Below are positions 16,459-25,743 of a stretch of DNA of 64,000 nucleotides, piece by piece. The notes below the pieces were generated by a model, which was not told the origin of the DNA, did not search any database, and was given only the letters and a program-made list of their open reading frames with translations. The DNA comes from G963691835 sp963691835. GTDB lineage: Bacteria; Pseudomonadota; Alphaproteobacteria; Thalassobaculales; Thalassobaculaceae. The stretch lies in assembly GCA_963691835.1 (NCBI GenBank), contig OY829383.1, positions 2,790,001 through 2,854,000 on the forward strand, read 5' to 3'. Position 1 is the first letter of the stretch; every line of letters begins with the position of its first letter. Made by a program: the position numbers and the translations under genes.

Positions 16459-16468
16459 AGGAACGATC

Positions 16469-16759
16469 ATGACTGAAGACCCCCATCTCCTCGTCCACGA
16501 GACGGCCGACAATGTCGGCGTCGTGGTGGTGGAGGACCTGACCGCCGGCACCGACATGCTCTGCCGCGTCACCTCTGACAACACGACCTTTCGGATGACC
16601 GTGCTGGATGACGTCCCGATCGGCCACAAAGTGGCGCTGGTCGACCTGAGCGAGGGCGACACGGCCACCAAGTACGGCGAGGACATTGGCCGCATGGTCG
16701 GCACGGCGGCGAAGGGCCGTCATGTCCACGTTCACAACCTCAAGACCAAGCGCTGGTAA
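16469..16759 (+). CDS. suyA: (2R)-sulfolactate sulfo-lyase small subunit
   Basis: A 96-residue SAF-domain protein (UxaA N-terminal type): HLLVHETADNVGVVVVEDL near the start, VPIGHKVALVDLSEGD in the middle, YGEDIG and a C-terminal HVHVHNLKTKRW. In altronate dehydratase this domain is fused; in SuyAB it is a separate subunit, as here. SuyAB eliminates sulfite from (R)-sulfolactate to give pyruvate. The large subunit follows 12 bases downstream. Confidence 0.9.
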   Translation: MTEDPHLLVHETADNVGVVVVEDLTAGTDMLCRVTSDNTTFRMTVLDDVPIGHKVALVDLSEGDTATKYGEDIGRMVGTAAKGRHVHVHNLKTKRW

Positions 16760-16771
16760 GGAGCCGACCCC

Positions 16772-17947
16772 ATGGATTACGAGTCCCAAACGATCCAGGC
16801 CTGGCGGCGTGAGAATGACCGCGTCGGCGTCCGGAACCACGTTGTCATCCTGCCTGTGGACGACATCTCGAACGCGGCCTGCGAAGCCGTCGCCAACAAC
16901 GTCAAAGGCACGATGGCGATCCCGCACTCCTACGGCCGTCTCCAGTTCGGTGAGGATCTAGAGCTTCATTTCCGGACCATCATCGGCACCGGCGCCAACC
17001 CGAACGTCGCCGCCGTTGTGGTGATCGGCATCGAGCCGGAGTGGACCAAGGTCATCGTCGACGGCATCGCCAAGACGGGTAAGCCGGTCGAGGGCTTCTC
17101 GATCGAGCAGAAGGGCGATTTCGAGACCATCCGGCAGGCGAGCTGGAAGGCCAAGGAATTTGTCCACTGGGCGACCGAACTGCAGAAGGAGGAGTGCAAG
17201 CTCAGCGAGCTTTGGGTCTCCACCAAGTGCGGTGAGTCCGACACCACGACCGGCCTGTCGAGCTGCCCGACCGTCGGCAACATGTACGACAAGCTGGTGC
17301 CGACCGGTGTCTATGGCTGCTTCGGCGAGACCTCGGAGATCACCGGGGCGGAGCACATCTGCGCCGACCGGGCCGCGAACAACGAAGCCCGGGACAAGTT
17401 CCTCTCCACTTTCCAGGCCTATCAGGACGACGTCATCGAGGCGCACAAGACCTCCGACCTCTCCGACAGCCAGCCGACCAAGGGCAACATCCTGGGCGGT
17501 CTGACCACGATTGAGGAGAAGGCGCTGGGCAACCTGGAGAAGATCGGCCGGACGTCGACCTACATCGACGTCCTGGAGCCGGCGGAAGCCCCGGCCAAGG
17601 GCCCGGGCCTCTACTTCATGGACACTTCGTCGGCCGCGGCCGAGTGCGTGACCCTGATGGCGGCGGGCGGTTATGTGATTCATACCTTCCCGACCGGCCA
17701 GGGCAACGTGATCGGCAACCCGATCGTCCCGGTCATCAAGATCACCGGCAACCCGCGGACCGTCCGCACCATGAGTGAGCACGTGGACGTGGATGTCTCG
17801 GACGTGTTGAAAGGCCGGATGACCATCGACGAGGCGGGCGAGTCCCTGATCGAGATGATCGTGCGCACCGCCAACGGCCGGAACACCGCCGCTGAGGCCC
17901 TGGGCCACCGCGAGTTCGTCATGACCAAGCTCTACCGGAGCGCATAA
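16772..17947 (+). CDS. suyB: (2R)-sulfolactate sulfo-lyase large subunit
   Basis: A 391-residue member of the UxaA/GarD C-terminal family. Motifs: GVRNHVVILPVDDISNAACE near residue 20, IPHSYGRLQFGED, a CGESDTTTGLSSCPTVG segment with Cys residues near 150-164, and a C-terminal GNPIVPVIKITGNP. The family uses an iron centre. With SuyA it releases sulfite and pyruvate, the desulfonation step of the pathway. Upstream genes supply sulfolactate. No sulfite dehydrogenase or exporter gene lies in this window. Confidence 0.9.
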   Translation: MDYESQTIQAWRRENDRVGVRNHVVILPVDDISNAACEAVANNVKGTMAIPHSYGRLQFGEDLELHFRTIIGTGANPNVAAVVVIGIEPEWTKVIVDGIAKTGKPVEGFSIEQKGDFETIRQASWKAKEFVHWATELQKEECKLSELWVSTKCGESDTTTGLSSCPTVGNMYDKLVPTGVYGCFGETSEITGAEHICADRAANNEARDKFLSTFQAYQDDVIEAHKTSDLSDSQPTKGNILGGLTTIEEKALGNLEKIGRTSTYIDVLEPAEAPAKGPGLYFMDTSSAAAECVTLMAAGGYVIHTFPTGQGNVIGNPIVPVIKITGNPRTVRTMSEHVDVDVSDVLKGRMTIDEAGESLIEMIVRTANGRNTAAEALGHREFVMTKLYRSA

Positions 17948-17959
17948 GGTCATTGACGC

Positions 17960-18032
17960 AAACCTATCGGCGGGAGGCCAGACTCCCGCAGATAGGTTTC
18001 CTGAGCCTCGGCTAACGCCGGGGCTCTTTTTC
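17960..18032. terminator. Double hairpin terminator between convergent operons
   Basis: The first hairpin pairs AAACCTATC (17960-17968) with GATAGGTTT (17991-17999), enclosing a GCGGGAG/CTCCCGC stem. A second pairs GCCTCGGC (18005-18012) with GCCGGGGC (18017-18024) and is followed by TCTTTTTCTTT, a good rho-independent terminator for suyB. The position between facing genes suggests it also serves the fumarase operon. Confidence 0.85.
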
Positions 18033-18056
18033 TTTGTTCAGCAAGACGGTTCGGCG

Positions 18057-18737
18057 TCAGATCAGCTCTTCGGTCCGATCGTCGGTTTCGCCGAAGCGGG
18101 AGAGGCTGGGTTTCTTGAGCCCCTCGTACAGCTTGTCGAAGCCCGCGTTGACCTCGGCGTTGTTCTCTTCGAACAGCGACCGGCCGGAGAGGTCGCTTTC
18201 GACCAGGAGGGGGCCGAACCGCTCGACCTCCAGCACCCACATCGCCTGGGCGATGCCGAGCTCATCCAACCAATGCGCCGCCCGGACCTTCTTGATGCCC
18301 CGGCCCAGCAGCGCGCCGGTGCCGTAGCCGACCGTCGTCAGGTAGATCGCACCCGCGGGGACAAACCGTTCCCGGTAGTCTTCCGGGGACATGCCGCCCT
18401 TGCCGATGATGATCTTGGCACCGGAGACCCGGAACCAATCCTCCATCCATTTGGAGAAACGGAAGCTGGCCGTCGCGGTCACGGCGCCGACGTTGAGGCT
18501 TCCGTCCGCTTCCACGGACGCGGCCGGGGAGCAATGGAAGTTCACGTTGGTCAACGTGGCGAAGTCCACCGGCGGAGCCTCTCCGTCGGCGAGGATCTTT
18601 TTGTAGACGCCTTCCCGGGCCGTGTAGATCACACCGTCGATATACGCGACGGAGCCGATCTCGATGTCCTGGAGTTGGTCGTCCGTGATCGGTGTTGTCA
18701 GGCGGACTTCCTTGAGCCGCTTGCCTCCGGCAGCCAT
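18057..18737 (-). CDS. Class I fumarase / L(+)-tartrate dehydratase beta subunit
   Basis: A 226-residue protein. ATG 18737 (MAAGGKRLKEVRLTTPITD) begins just before the conserved LTTPI of the family; it overlaps the alpha gene by about 40 bases. Motifs: GKGGMSPEDY, then the swivelling-domain TVGYGTGALLG and WVLEVERFGPLLV. It supplies the second half of the iron-sulfur hydratase that converts fumarate to malate, or tartrate to oxaloacetate. The true substrate cannot be told from sequence alone. Confidence 0.88.
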   Translation of the reverse strand: MAAGGKRLKEVRLTTPITDDQLQDIEIGSVAYIDGVIYTAREGVYKKILADGEAPPVDFATLTNVNFHCSPAASVEADGSLNVGAVTATASFRFSKWMEDWFRVSGAKIIIGKGGMSPEDYRERFVPAGAIYLTTVGYGTGALLGRGIKKVRAAHWLDELGIAQAMWVLEVERFGPLLVESDLSGRSLFEENNAEVNAGFDKLYEGLKKPSLSRFGETDDRTEELI

Positions 18738-19663
18738 TCGACCGTCTCCCGTCGCATGTAGGGTGTGAACCAGTTGGGGTCGGTGCGGTACTCGACCCGG
18801 CCATCCGCATAGATCCGTGCGGTCGCCCGCCGCGAGGACAGACAGAACGCGTGGATGCTGATCGGCATGCCGCCCGTGTGGGTGTAGCCGCACTCGATAT
18901 GGCAATCGACCACCATGGATTTGCCGACGAAACCCATCGCCCCCATGCCGATCTGATTGCCGAGTTCCTTCAACTCGAGCTCCAGCTCGGCGACCTTCGG
19001 GTCCGGGTTGCGGTCGCCGACGATCCGCAGGCAGGCGGCCTGCTTGCCGAGTACCATGCACGTGTCCTTGGAGCCGCCGAGCCCGATCCCGATGATCGCG
19101 GGCTGGCAGGCGAGCCCACGCTTGCCGAAGGCGATGATCGCGTCGAGGAAGAAGCGCTTGATGCCGTCGATCCCGTCGGCGGGGAACAGCATCCGGTAGT
19201 CCGTTCCGAACAGCCCGCCCTTGTGAACCGTCGTGACGTCCACCCAGTCGGCATCCGGCTCGAAGCTGTACTCGATCTCCGGCGCGCCGAGGCCGACATT
19301 GTTGTCATGGTCCGTCCGCCACAGCGGATGGACCCGGTTGGGGCGGAGCGGGATGTCCTGTGTCGCCCGCGCGGTGGCGGAGCGGAGGGCCCGCTCGATA
19401 CCGATGAAGCCGCCCTCGACCCGCGCTTCGTTCCCGGACTTCACGTAGTAGCGCGGCACGCCCGTATCGGCGCACATGGGCCGCCTGTCGGCCTTTGCGG
19501 CCTCCCAGTTCTCCAGCATCGCTTGAAGGACGAAGGAGGACAGATCACCGTCCTCCACCTCCGCCATGGTCTTGATCCCGGCGAGGTAGTCGTCCGGTAT
19601 CTCGATCCCCGCCCGGAACATCAGGTCATAGGCGGCTTGCTCGACGATGGTGTCGGTGATCAT
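18698..19663 (-). CDS. Class I fumarase / L(+)-tartrate dehydratase alpha subunit
   Basis: A 321-residue protein. The family's three 4Fe-4S cysteines are visible in PMCADTGVPRYYV (near residue 63), GGSKDTCMVLGK and CHIECGYTHTGG. Other signs are NRVHPLWRTDHDNN and GLGGSKD. It forms the active site with the beta subunit encoded by the overlapping downstream gene. It lies 81 bases after the aminotransferase gene in the same direction, probably one operon with it and the FAD/Fe-S enzyme. Confidence 0.9.
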   Translation of the reverse strand: MITDTIVEQAAYDLMFRAGIEIPDDYLAGIKTMAEVEDGDLSSFVLQAMLENWEAAKADRRPMCADTGVPRYYVKSGNEARVEGGFIGIERALRSATARATQDIPLRPNRVHPLWRTDHDNNVGLGAPEIEYSFEPDADWVDVTTVHKGGLFGTDYRMLFPADGIDGIKRFFLDAIIAFGKRGLACQPAIIGIGLGGSKDTCMVLGKQAACLRIVGDRNPDPKVAELELELKELGNQIGMGAMGFVGKSMVVDCHIECGYTHTGGMPISIHAFCLSSRRATARIYADGRVEYRTDPNWFTPYMRRETVEWLPEASGSRKSA

Positions 19664-19744
19664 TGATTTGGTCTCCGTCCGGCCCGGAACATCGCACCCA
19701 TCCTAGGGCGGGACGTGCTGCGCATGAAACCCCGATCGAAAGGC

Positions 19745-20914
19745 TCAAGCATTGCCCTTCATGTAGTCCAGCGCGGCTTGGACACCGCCCGGATTGTGGG
19801 GAACGCCGGCGGAGGCGAGACCCATCTCGACCCCCGACAGGGTGCCGGCAAGCATCAGGTCGTTGAACCAACCGAGATGGCCGATCCGGAACACCTTGCC
19901 CTTGACCTTTCCGAGGCCGGAGCCGAGCGACATGTCGTACTTCTCCAGCACGACCTTGCGGTAGGCGTCCGCGTCGTGACCGTCGGGCATCAGGACGGCG
20001 GTCAGAACCGGGCTGTGCTCGTCCGCGACCTCACACAGGACTTCGAGCCCCCAGGTCCGCACCGCACGCCGGGTTGCTTCGGCATAGCGCTCGTGCCGGG
20101 CGAAGACGTTGTCGAGGCCCTCGTCCATCAGCATGTCGCAGGCGACGTCGAGGCCGTAGAGCAGGTTGGTCGCGGGCGTGTAGGGGAACCAGCCCGCGGC
20201 ATTCATCCCGATCTGCGACTCCCAATCCCAGTAAGAGCGGGGCAGCGTCGCCTTCTTCGCAGCGGCGCGCGCCTTCTCACCCACCGCGTTGAAGCCAAGG
20301 CCGGGCGGCAGCATCAGGCCCTTTTGAGAGCCGCTGATGGTGACGTCTGCGCCCCACTCGTCGTGTTTGTATTCCGCAGACGCGAGGCCGGAGATCGAGT
20401 CCACCATGAAGAGGGCGGGGTGGCCGACCCGGTCGATGGCCTCACGAACCTGCTTCACCTTCGATGTGACACCGGTCGACGTCTCGTTGTGGACCATGCA
20501 GACGGCTTTGATCTCGTGGCTCTTATCCTCTGCAAGCCGCGCTTCAATCGCATCCGCCATCACACCATGGCGCCAGGTGCCTGGGATCACTTCCGGGACA
20601 AGGCCGAGCTTCTCCGCCAACTCCGACCAGAGGGTCGAGAACTGACCGGTCTCGAACATCAGGACCTTGTCGCCCGCGCTCAAGGTGTTGACCAGGGCCG
20701 CCTCCCACGCGCCGGTCCCCGAGGACGGGAAGATCACGACGGGCTGCTCGGTCTGAAAGATCGGCTTGATCTTGGCCAGCACAGCCTGGGCGAGCTTCTG
20801 GAAGTCCGGGCCACGATGATCGATGGTCGGCTTCTCAATTGCGCGCAGGATTTCGCCGGGCACGTGGCTCGGCCCCGGGATCTGGAGAAAATGGGGCCCG
20901 GAACGATGGCTCAT
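19745..20914 (-). CDS. Serine-glyoxylate/alanine-glyoxylate-type aminotransferase
   Basis: A 389-residue class V PLP aminotransferase; ATG 20914 follows GGGAGGAC. Features: PGPSHVPGEILRAI at the N-terminus, FPSSGTGAWEAALVN, VHNETSTGV, VDSISGLAS, and SGSQKGLMLPPG with the PLP lysine near residue 194. These match SgaA-type serine-glyoxylate transaminases, which make glycine and hydroxypyruvate. Its start overlaps the stop of the FAD/Fe-S gene by 4 bases (ATGA). Other amino donors or acceptors are possible. Confidence 0.88.
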   Translation of the reverse strand: MSHRSGPHFLQIPGPSHVPGEILRAIEKPTIDHRGPDFQKLAQAVLAKIKPIFQTEQPVVIFPSSGTGAWEAALVNTLSAGDKVLMFETGQFSTLWSELAEKLGLVPEVIPGTWRHGVMADAIEARLAEDKSHEIKAVCMVHNETSTGVTSKVKQVREAIDRVGHPALFMVDSISGLASAEYKHDEWGADVTISGSQKGLMLPPGLGFNAVGEKARAAAKKATLPRSYWDWESQIGMNAAGWFPYTPATNLLYGLDVACDMLMDEGLDNVFARHERYAEATRRAVRTWGLEVLCEVADEHSPVLTAVLMPDGHDADAYRKVVLEKYDMSLGSGLGKVKGKVFRIGHLGWFNDLMLAGTLSGVEMGLASAGVPHNPGGVQAALDYMKGNA

Positions 20915-23868
20915 GGGGTCTGTCCTCCCTGGTTCGACGCTAAGGCGCGGTCGAGAACCCGGGCGACGTGGATCGCCTCTCGTCCCGCGCCGTCGTGGAT
21001 CTGATGTCGGCAACTCGTCCCGTCGGCGACGAGGAGAGTTGTATCATCTGCGGATCGAACGGCGGGCAGCAGGCTCAGCTCCGCCATCTTCATGGAGACG
21101 TCGAGATGGCTCGCCTCATACCCGAAAGCGCCGGCCATACCGCAGCAGCTTGATTTGATCACCTCGACCTCAAGGTCCGGGATGAGCTTCAGAACATCCG
21201 TCACCGAGCCCATCGCCCCGAAAACCTTCTGATGGCAGTGCCCGTGGACCAAAGCCTTGTCTTCGACCGGCGCCAGATCAAGCGCCAGACGGCCCGCCTT
21301 GTGCTCCCGGATGAGGAACTCCTCGAAGAGGAAAGCACTCTTGGCAAGCAGATCCGTGTTGTCGCCCGGCAACATGGACTTGAACTCGTCCCGCAGGGTG
21401 AAGAGGCAGGAGGGTTCCAGACCGACCACCGGAATGCCTGCTTCGGCGAAGGGCAGATAGGCCTCGATCATCCGCCGCGCCTCATCCTTCGCATGCTCAA
21501 CCATTCCGGCAGCGAGGTAGGTGCGCCCGCAGCACAGGCGCCGGCCGTTCTGCTCCGCCGGATCGATCACGTGGATCTTGTAGCCCGCCGCCTCCAGCAC
21601 CCGCACAGCGGACCGAAGGTTCTCCGGCTCGAAATAGGTGTTGAAGGTGTCCGCCAGCAGGACGACGGACTTGGTGGCATCCCTCTCAGCGACTTCCGAG
21701 CTTCTGAACGGCGCACTGCTCCAAACCGGTAGTGAACGGCCGCGCGCGAAGCCCAAAAGCTTCTCCGACAGCCAAGCCAGCCCGGGCACAACATCGCGGA
21801 GGTTGGCGAGGAAGTGAAAGCGGGAGGCCGCCTCCGCGTAGCGTGGCAGATGACCGATCGCCCGGTCTTTCCAGGTGTAGCCATGCCGCTTCTTGTAGTG
21901 GTGCAGGAACTCCACCTTCATCCGGGCCATGTCGACGCCGGTCGGACACTCCCGCTTGCAGCCCTTGCAGGACACGCAGAGATCCATGGTCTCTGCCATC
22001 GCGTCGGAGGTGAACGCATCCGGACCAAGCTGTCCCGAGATGGCAAGCCGCAAAGTGTTCGCCCGGCCCCGGACAAGATGCTGTTCATCCTTCGTGACCC
22101 GGTAGCTCGGGCACATCACATCCGGGTTCGACTTCCGGCAGGCACCGTTATTGTTGCACATCTCGACCGCGGCACCGAAACCGCGCCAGTCGGTCCAATC
22201 CAGGACCGTATCGATCGGCTCCACGGCGTAGTCCGGCTTGTACCGGAAGAGGCTGCGGTCATCCATCTTGGGCGGATCGACGATGCGGCCCGGGTTCATC
22301 AGACCGGCGGGGTCGAATGCCTTCTTGGTTTCCCGGAAGGCGGTGGTGATGCGGTTTCCGAACATGGTCTCGTGAAACTCGGACCGGACGATGCCGTCGC
22401 CATGTTCGCCCGAGTGGGAGCCCTTGTACTCCCGCACCATCTCGAAAGCAGCCTCGGCGATGGCGCGCATCTTGGTGACGTCTTCGCCCTTTTTCATGTT
22501 GAGGACGGGGCGGACGTGAAGGCAGCCGACCGAGGCGTGGGCGTACCACGTGCCCTCCGTGCCGTGATCCCGGAACACCTTGGTCAGACGGTCGGTGTAC
22601 TCCGCCAGATCCTCCAGCGGGACCGCGCAATCCTCGATGAAGGAAACCGGTTTTCCCTCCTGGCGCATGGACATCATGATGTTGAGGCCGGACTTCCTGA
22701 CCTCGGCGATGTCGGCCTGGAAGCCGGGGTCGATCGCCTCGACGATCGCGTCCGGAAAGCCGAGCGATCCCATCATGTCGTCCAGCTCTTTGAGCTTGGC
22801 GAGAAGCGGTGCCTGTTCTTCGCCCGCGAACTCGACCAGAAGCAGGGCCTGGGGCTCACCCTTCACGAACCGGTCGACGATCGGCCGGAAGATCGGGATA
22901 TCCCGCGCCAGGTCGATCATCGTGCGGTCGACGAGTTCCACCGCCTCCGGGTCCAGCGTCACCAGATGCCGGGTCGAATCCATCGCGTCCCAGAAGGTCG
23001 GGAAGTGGCAGACCGCCGTCACTTTCGTCGGGGGCTGGCGATGGAGGGTCAGTCCGATGCGCTCGAACGTCGCCAGCGTCCCCTCTGAGCCGACGAGCAG
23101 GCTCGCCATGTTGTGTCCAGCGGGCGAGACCGTGTTCAGGTTGTAGCCGCCGACCCTGCGCATCAGGTTCGGGAACTTCTCTGCGATCTCTGCTGCTTCC
23201 CGCGCCGAGATGTCGCGCACCGTCTGGACGAGATCCCAGTACCGGGGTTCTCCCGCCTCGTCGCGAAGGTTGCCCGGTGTGTCGGCGAACCGGATGTGCT
23301 CGCCCGTCGGCAACATGGCCTCGATGGTGTGAACGTTATCCACCATGATGCCGTAGCGGATCGACCGGCCGCCGCAGGAGTTGTTCGCCGTCATCCCGCC
23401 GATCGTCGCCCGGCTGGCGGTCGAGACGTCGACCGGGAAGAAAAGCCCGTGGGGCTTCAGCGCCGCGTTCAAATGGTCGAGCACGATGCCCGGCTCCACC
23501 GTTGCCGTGCGCGCCTCCGGATCAAGATCGACCAGCTTGTTCACATGCTTGGAGCAGTCGAGGACAATCGCTTCATTGACGGTTTGTCCGCACTGGCTGG
23601 TGCCGCCACCCCGGGGAAGAACCGGAACGCCCGCATCAACCGCTATCTCGACGGCCCGTGTCAGATCTTCAACGGATTTGGGAACCACCACGCCAATTGG
23701 ATCGACCTGATAGATCGAGGCATCGGTTGCATACCGCCCGCGCGAGAACGCATCGAAGGAGACCTCGCCCTCGACCTCGCGGCGAAGACGGGCCGCCAGC
23801 GCGCTCTCGCCGAGCGTTGCTGGCCGTGCCGGCCGGCTCGGTCGGTTGATTGGGCGTTCGTGGGTCAT
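20911..23868 (-). CDS. Fused FAD-binding and Fe-S dehydrogenase (YdiJ/D-2-hydroxyacid type)
   Basis: A 985-residue protein; ATG 23868 (MTHERPIN) is chosen over an upstream start. The N-terminal half is a GlcD-like FAD_binding_4 domain: VLPRGGGTSQCGQTV, TIGGMTANNSCGGRSIRYG, and GEHGDGIVRSEF. A CNNNGAC cluster and a ferredoxin-like CVSCKGCKRECP follow near residue 660. Two CCG domains (LCCGRTYLAAGM and SSCCGMAGAFG) end it, as in GlcF. The one-chain GlcD-GlcF layout of about 1000 residues is that of E. coli YdiJ, a D-2-hydroxyglutarate dehydrogenase; D-lactate is another possible substrate. It is membrane-associated in relatives and passes electrons to quinone. Confidence 0.88.
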   Translation of the reverse strand: MTHERPINRPSRPARPATLGESALAARLRREVEGEVSFDAFSRGRYATDASIYQVDPIGVVVPKSVEDLTRAVEIAVDAGVPVLPRGGGTSQCGQTVNEAIVLDCSKHVNKLVDLDPEARTATVEPGIVLDHLNAALKPHGLFFPVDVSTASRATIGGMTANNSCGGRSIRYGIMVDNVHTIEAMLPTGEHIRFADTPGNLRDEAGEPRYWDLVQTVRDISAREAAEIAEKFPNLMRRVGGYNLNTVSPAGHNMASLLVGSEGTLATFERIGLTLHRQPPTKVTAVCHFPTFWDAMDSTRHLVTLDPEAVELVDRTMIDLARDIPIFRPIVDRFVKGEPQALLLVEFAGEEQAPLLAKLKELDDMMGSLGFPDAIVEAIDPGFQADIAEVRKSGLNIMMSMRQEGKPVSFIEDCAVPLEDLAEYTDRLTKVFRDHGTEGTWYAHASVGCLHVRPVLNMKKGEDVTKMRAIAEAAFEMVREYKGSHSGEHGDGIVRSEFHETMFGNRITTAFRETKKAFDPAGLMNPGRIVDPPKMDDRSLFRYKPDYAVEPIDTVLDWTDWRGFGAAVEMCNNNGACRKSNPDVMCPSYRVTKDEQHLVRGRANTLRLAISGQLGPDAFTSDAMAETMDLCVSCKGCKRECPTGVDMARMKVEFLHHYKKRHGYTWKDRAIGHLPRYAEAASRFHFLANLRDVVPGLAWLSEKLLGFARGRSLPVWSSAPFRSSEVAERDATKSVVLLADTFNTYFEPENLRSAVRVLEAAGYKIHVIDPAEQNGRRLCCGRTYLAAGMVEHAKDEARRMIEAYLPFAEAGIPVVGLEPSCLFTLRDEFKSMLPGDNTDLLAKSAFLFEEFLIREHKAGRLALDLAPVEDKALVHGHCHQKVFGAMGSVTDVLKLIPDLEVEVIKSSCCGMAGAFGYEASHLDVSMKMAELSLLPAVRSADDTTLLVADGTSCRHQIHDGAGREAIHVARVLDRALASNQGGQTP

Positions 23869-24067
23869 GGTGTCCTCCGCCCCGGCAGTCCCCTTCGATA
23901 AGGCGCTGGGAGGTGTCTTCTTATTCAGCAACGAACGTAGGGCGATTGTTCCATCCCTTCAAACGGGCTTCCGCGATCCGGAATGGGGCTCCGGTACGCC
24001 ATTTTGCGTATTCCGGTACTGGCGCTAGAGTTCGGCCAAACCGAACGGCGAGATCGTGGGAGGCAGT

Positions 24068-25732
24068 GTGTCGGACATTATGGAAGTCGATTATGTGATC
24101 GTCGGTGCTGGCTCTGCCGGCTGCGTTCTGGCGAACCGGCTGTCGGAGGATCCGGACACCAGCGTTCTTGTTCTTGAAGCGGGCGGATGGGATTGGAACC
24201 CGCTGATCCACATCCCGATCGGTGTCGGCAAGCTGGTGCGCTCCCATCTCCATAGCTGGGGATACTCGACGGAGCCTGAGCCTCATTTGGACAACCGCCC
24301 CATCTATTGGCCCCGGGGCCGGGTCATCGGTGGCTCGTCCTCGGTCAATTCAATGATCTACATCCGCGGCCATGCGAGCGACTACGACCATTGGGCCCAA
24401 TTGGGCAACCAGGGTTGGAGTTGGTCGAACGTGTTGCCTTACTTCAGGCAGTCCGAGGGCCATACCGCAAGGCAGGCGGACGCTCTGCATGGAACTGACG
24501 GGCCGCTCCACGTCCAGCGGGCCTCCTCCGACAATCCGCTTTACGAAGCATTCGAAACCGCCTCCACCGAGGCGGGATACGCGGAGAACGACGATTTCAA
24601 CGGCCCCGTTCAAGACGGCGTGGGGCGCTACGACTTCACCATCCATGACGGCCGCCGCTGGAGTGCGGCCAGCGCCTATTTGAAGCCGGCGATGAGCCGC
24701 CCGAACCTCACCGTGACCACCCGCGCCTTGACGACCCGGGTGATTCTGGAAGGGGGGCGTGCGGTCGGTGTTGAGTATGTGCAGGGGGCGGGCCGGTTCA
24801 CCGTGCGTGCCCGGCGCGAGGTGCTGCTGTCTGGTGGTTCCATCAACTCGCCCCAGATCCTGATGCTGTCAGGTATTGGTGCGCCGGAAGCCTTGGCAGA
24901 GCACGGCATCGAGACACAGGTGGCACTGCCCGGTGTGGGCGAAAACTTGCAGGATCATTGCGATGTGCCGCTCCGCTGGGCGTGCACCCAGCCGATCACG
25001 CTTTACGACTTCATCCGCATCGACAAGTCGGCGGCGGCGATGATCCGGGCGGCGCTCTTCCGCGACGGACCGGCGACCAGCTTCCCGGCGGAAGGAGGGC
25101 TGTTCAGCCACAGCAGGCCCGGTCTCGATGCGCCGGATCTGCAATGGCACATGCTGATCGGTCTCGGCGCCCAACGGATGCGGTGGCCGTTCCTCTCCAA
25201 CTTTGGGCGCGGCAAGTACGATCAGGACGGCTTCACGGTCCGGGTCTGCCACCTTCGCCCGGAGTCGCGGGGGCGGATCACGTTGCGTTCCGACGACCCA
25301 CGGGACAAAGTCCGGATCTACGCCAACTACCTCTCGACGGATGAGGACCGGCGCGCCTTGCGGGACGCCACCCGCATGGTCCGGGAGGTCGTCGCCCAAT
25401 CCGCTTTCGACGCCTTCCGGGGCGAGGAACTGGATCCCGGCGCCAGCGTCACCTCCGACAATGACATCGATGCCTGGGTCCGGCAGGTCGCGGATACGAT
25501 TTACCACCCGGTCGGCACCGCCAAGATGGGCTCGGATCCGATGGCGGTCGTGGACACGGACCTGAAGGTCCACGGTGTAGAGGGGCTGAGGGTCGTCGAC
25601 GCCTCCGTGATGCCGACCGTGATCGGCGGCAACACGAACGCCCCGACCATCATGATCGCCGAGCGGGCCTCCGACCTCATCCGGGGACGGACGCCACTGC
25701 CCGCGGTCGACGGCGTTCCGGCTGCCGCCTAG
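24068..25732 (+). CDS. GMC-family FAD oxidoreductase (choline-dehydrogenase-like)
   Basis: About 554 residues. GTG 24068 is favoured by GGGAGG four bases upstream; GTG 24056 and ATG 24080 are alternatives. FAD site YVIVGAGSAGCVLANRL, GMC signature 1 GRVIGGSSSVNSMIYIRG, signature 2 SGGSINSPQILMLSGIG, and C-terminal YHPVGTAKMG with the catalytic His then GNTNAP. The family oxidises primary or secondary alcohols. It is divergent from the FAD/Fe-S operon, with a 200-base shared upstream region. Substrate unknown. Confidence 0.88.
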   Translation: MSDIMEVDYVIVGAGSAGCVLANRLSEDPDTSVLVLEAGGWDWNPLIHIPIGVGKLVRSHLHSWGYSTEPEPHLDNRPIYWPRGRVIGGSSSVNSMIYIRGHASDYDHWAQLGNQGWSWSNVLPYFRQSEGHTARQADALHGTDGPLHVQRASSDNPLYEAFETASTEAGYAENDDFNGPVQDGVGRYDFTIHDGRRWSAASAYLKPAMSRPNLTVTTRALTTRVILEGGRAVGVEYVQGAGRFTVRARREVLLSGGSINSPQILMLSGIGAPEALAEHGIETQVALPGVGENLQDHCDVPLRWACTQPITLYDFIRIDKSAAAMIRAALFRDGPATSFPAEGGLFSHSRPGLDAPDLQWHMLIGLGAQRMRWPFLSNFGRGKYDQDGFTVRVCHLRPESRGRITLRSDDPRDKVRIYANYLSTDEDRRALRDATRMVREVVAQSAFDAFRGEELDPGASVTSDNDIDAWVRQVADTIYHPVGTAKMGSDPMAVVDTDLKVHGVEGLRVVDASVMPTVIGGNTNAPTIMIAERASDLIRGRTPLPAVDGVPAAA

Positions 25733-25743
25733 GGAAACTGTGG

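Noticed and set aside
19715..21004. Long plus-strand frame opposite the aminotransferase gene
   Set aside because: Shadow of a codon-biased high-GC gene; no domain and no start context.
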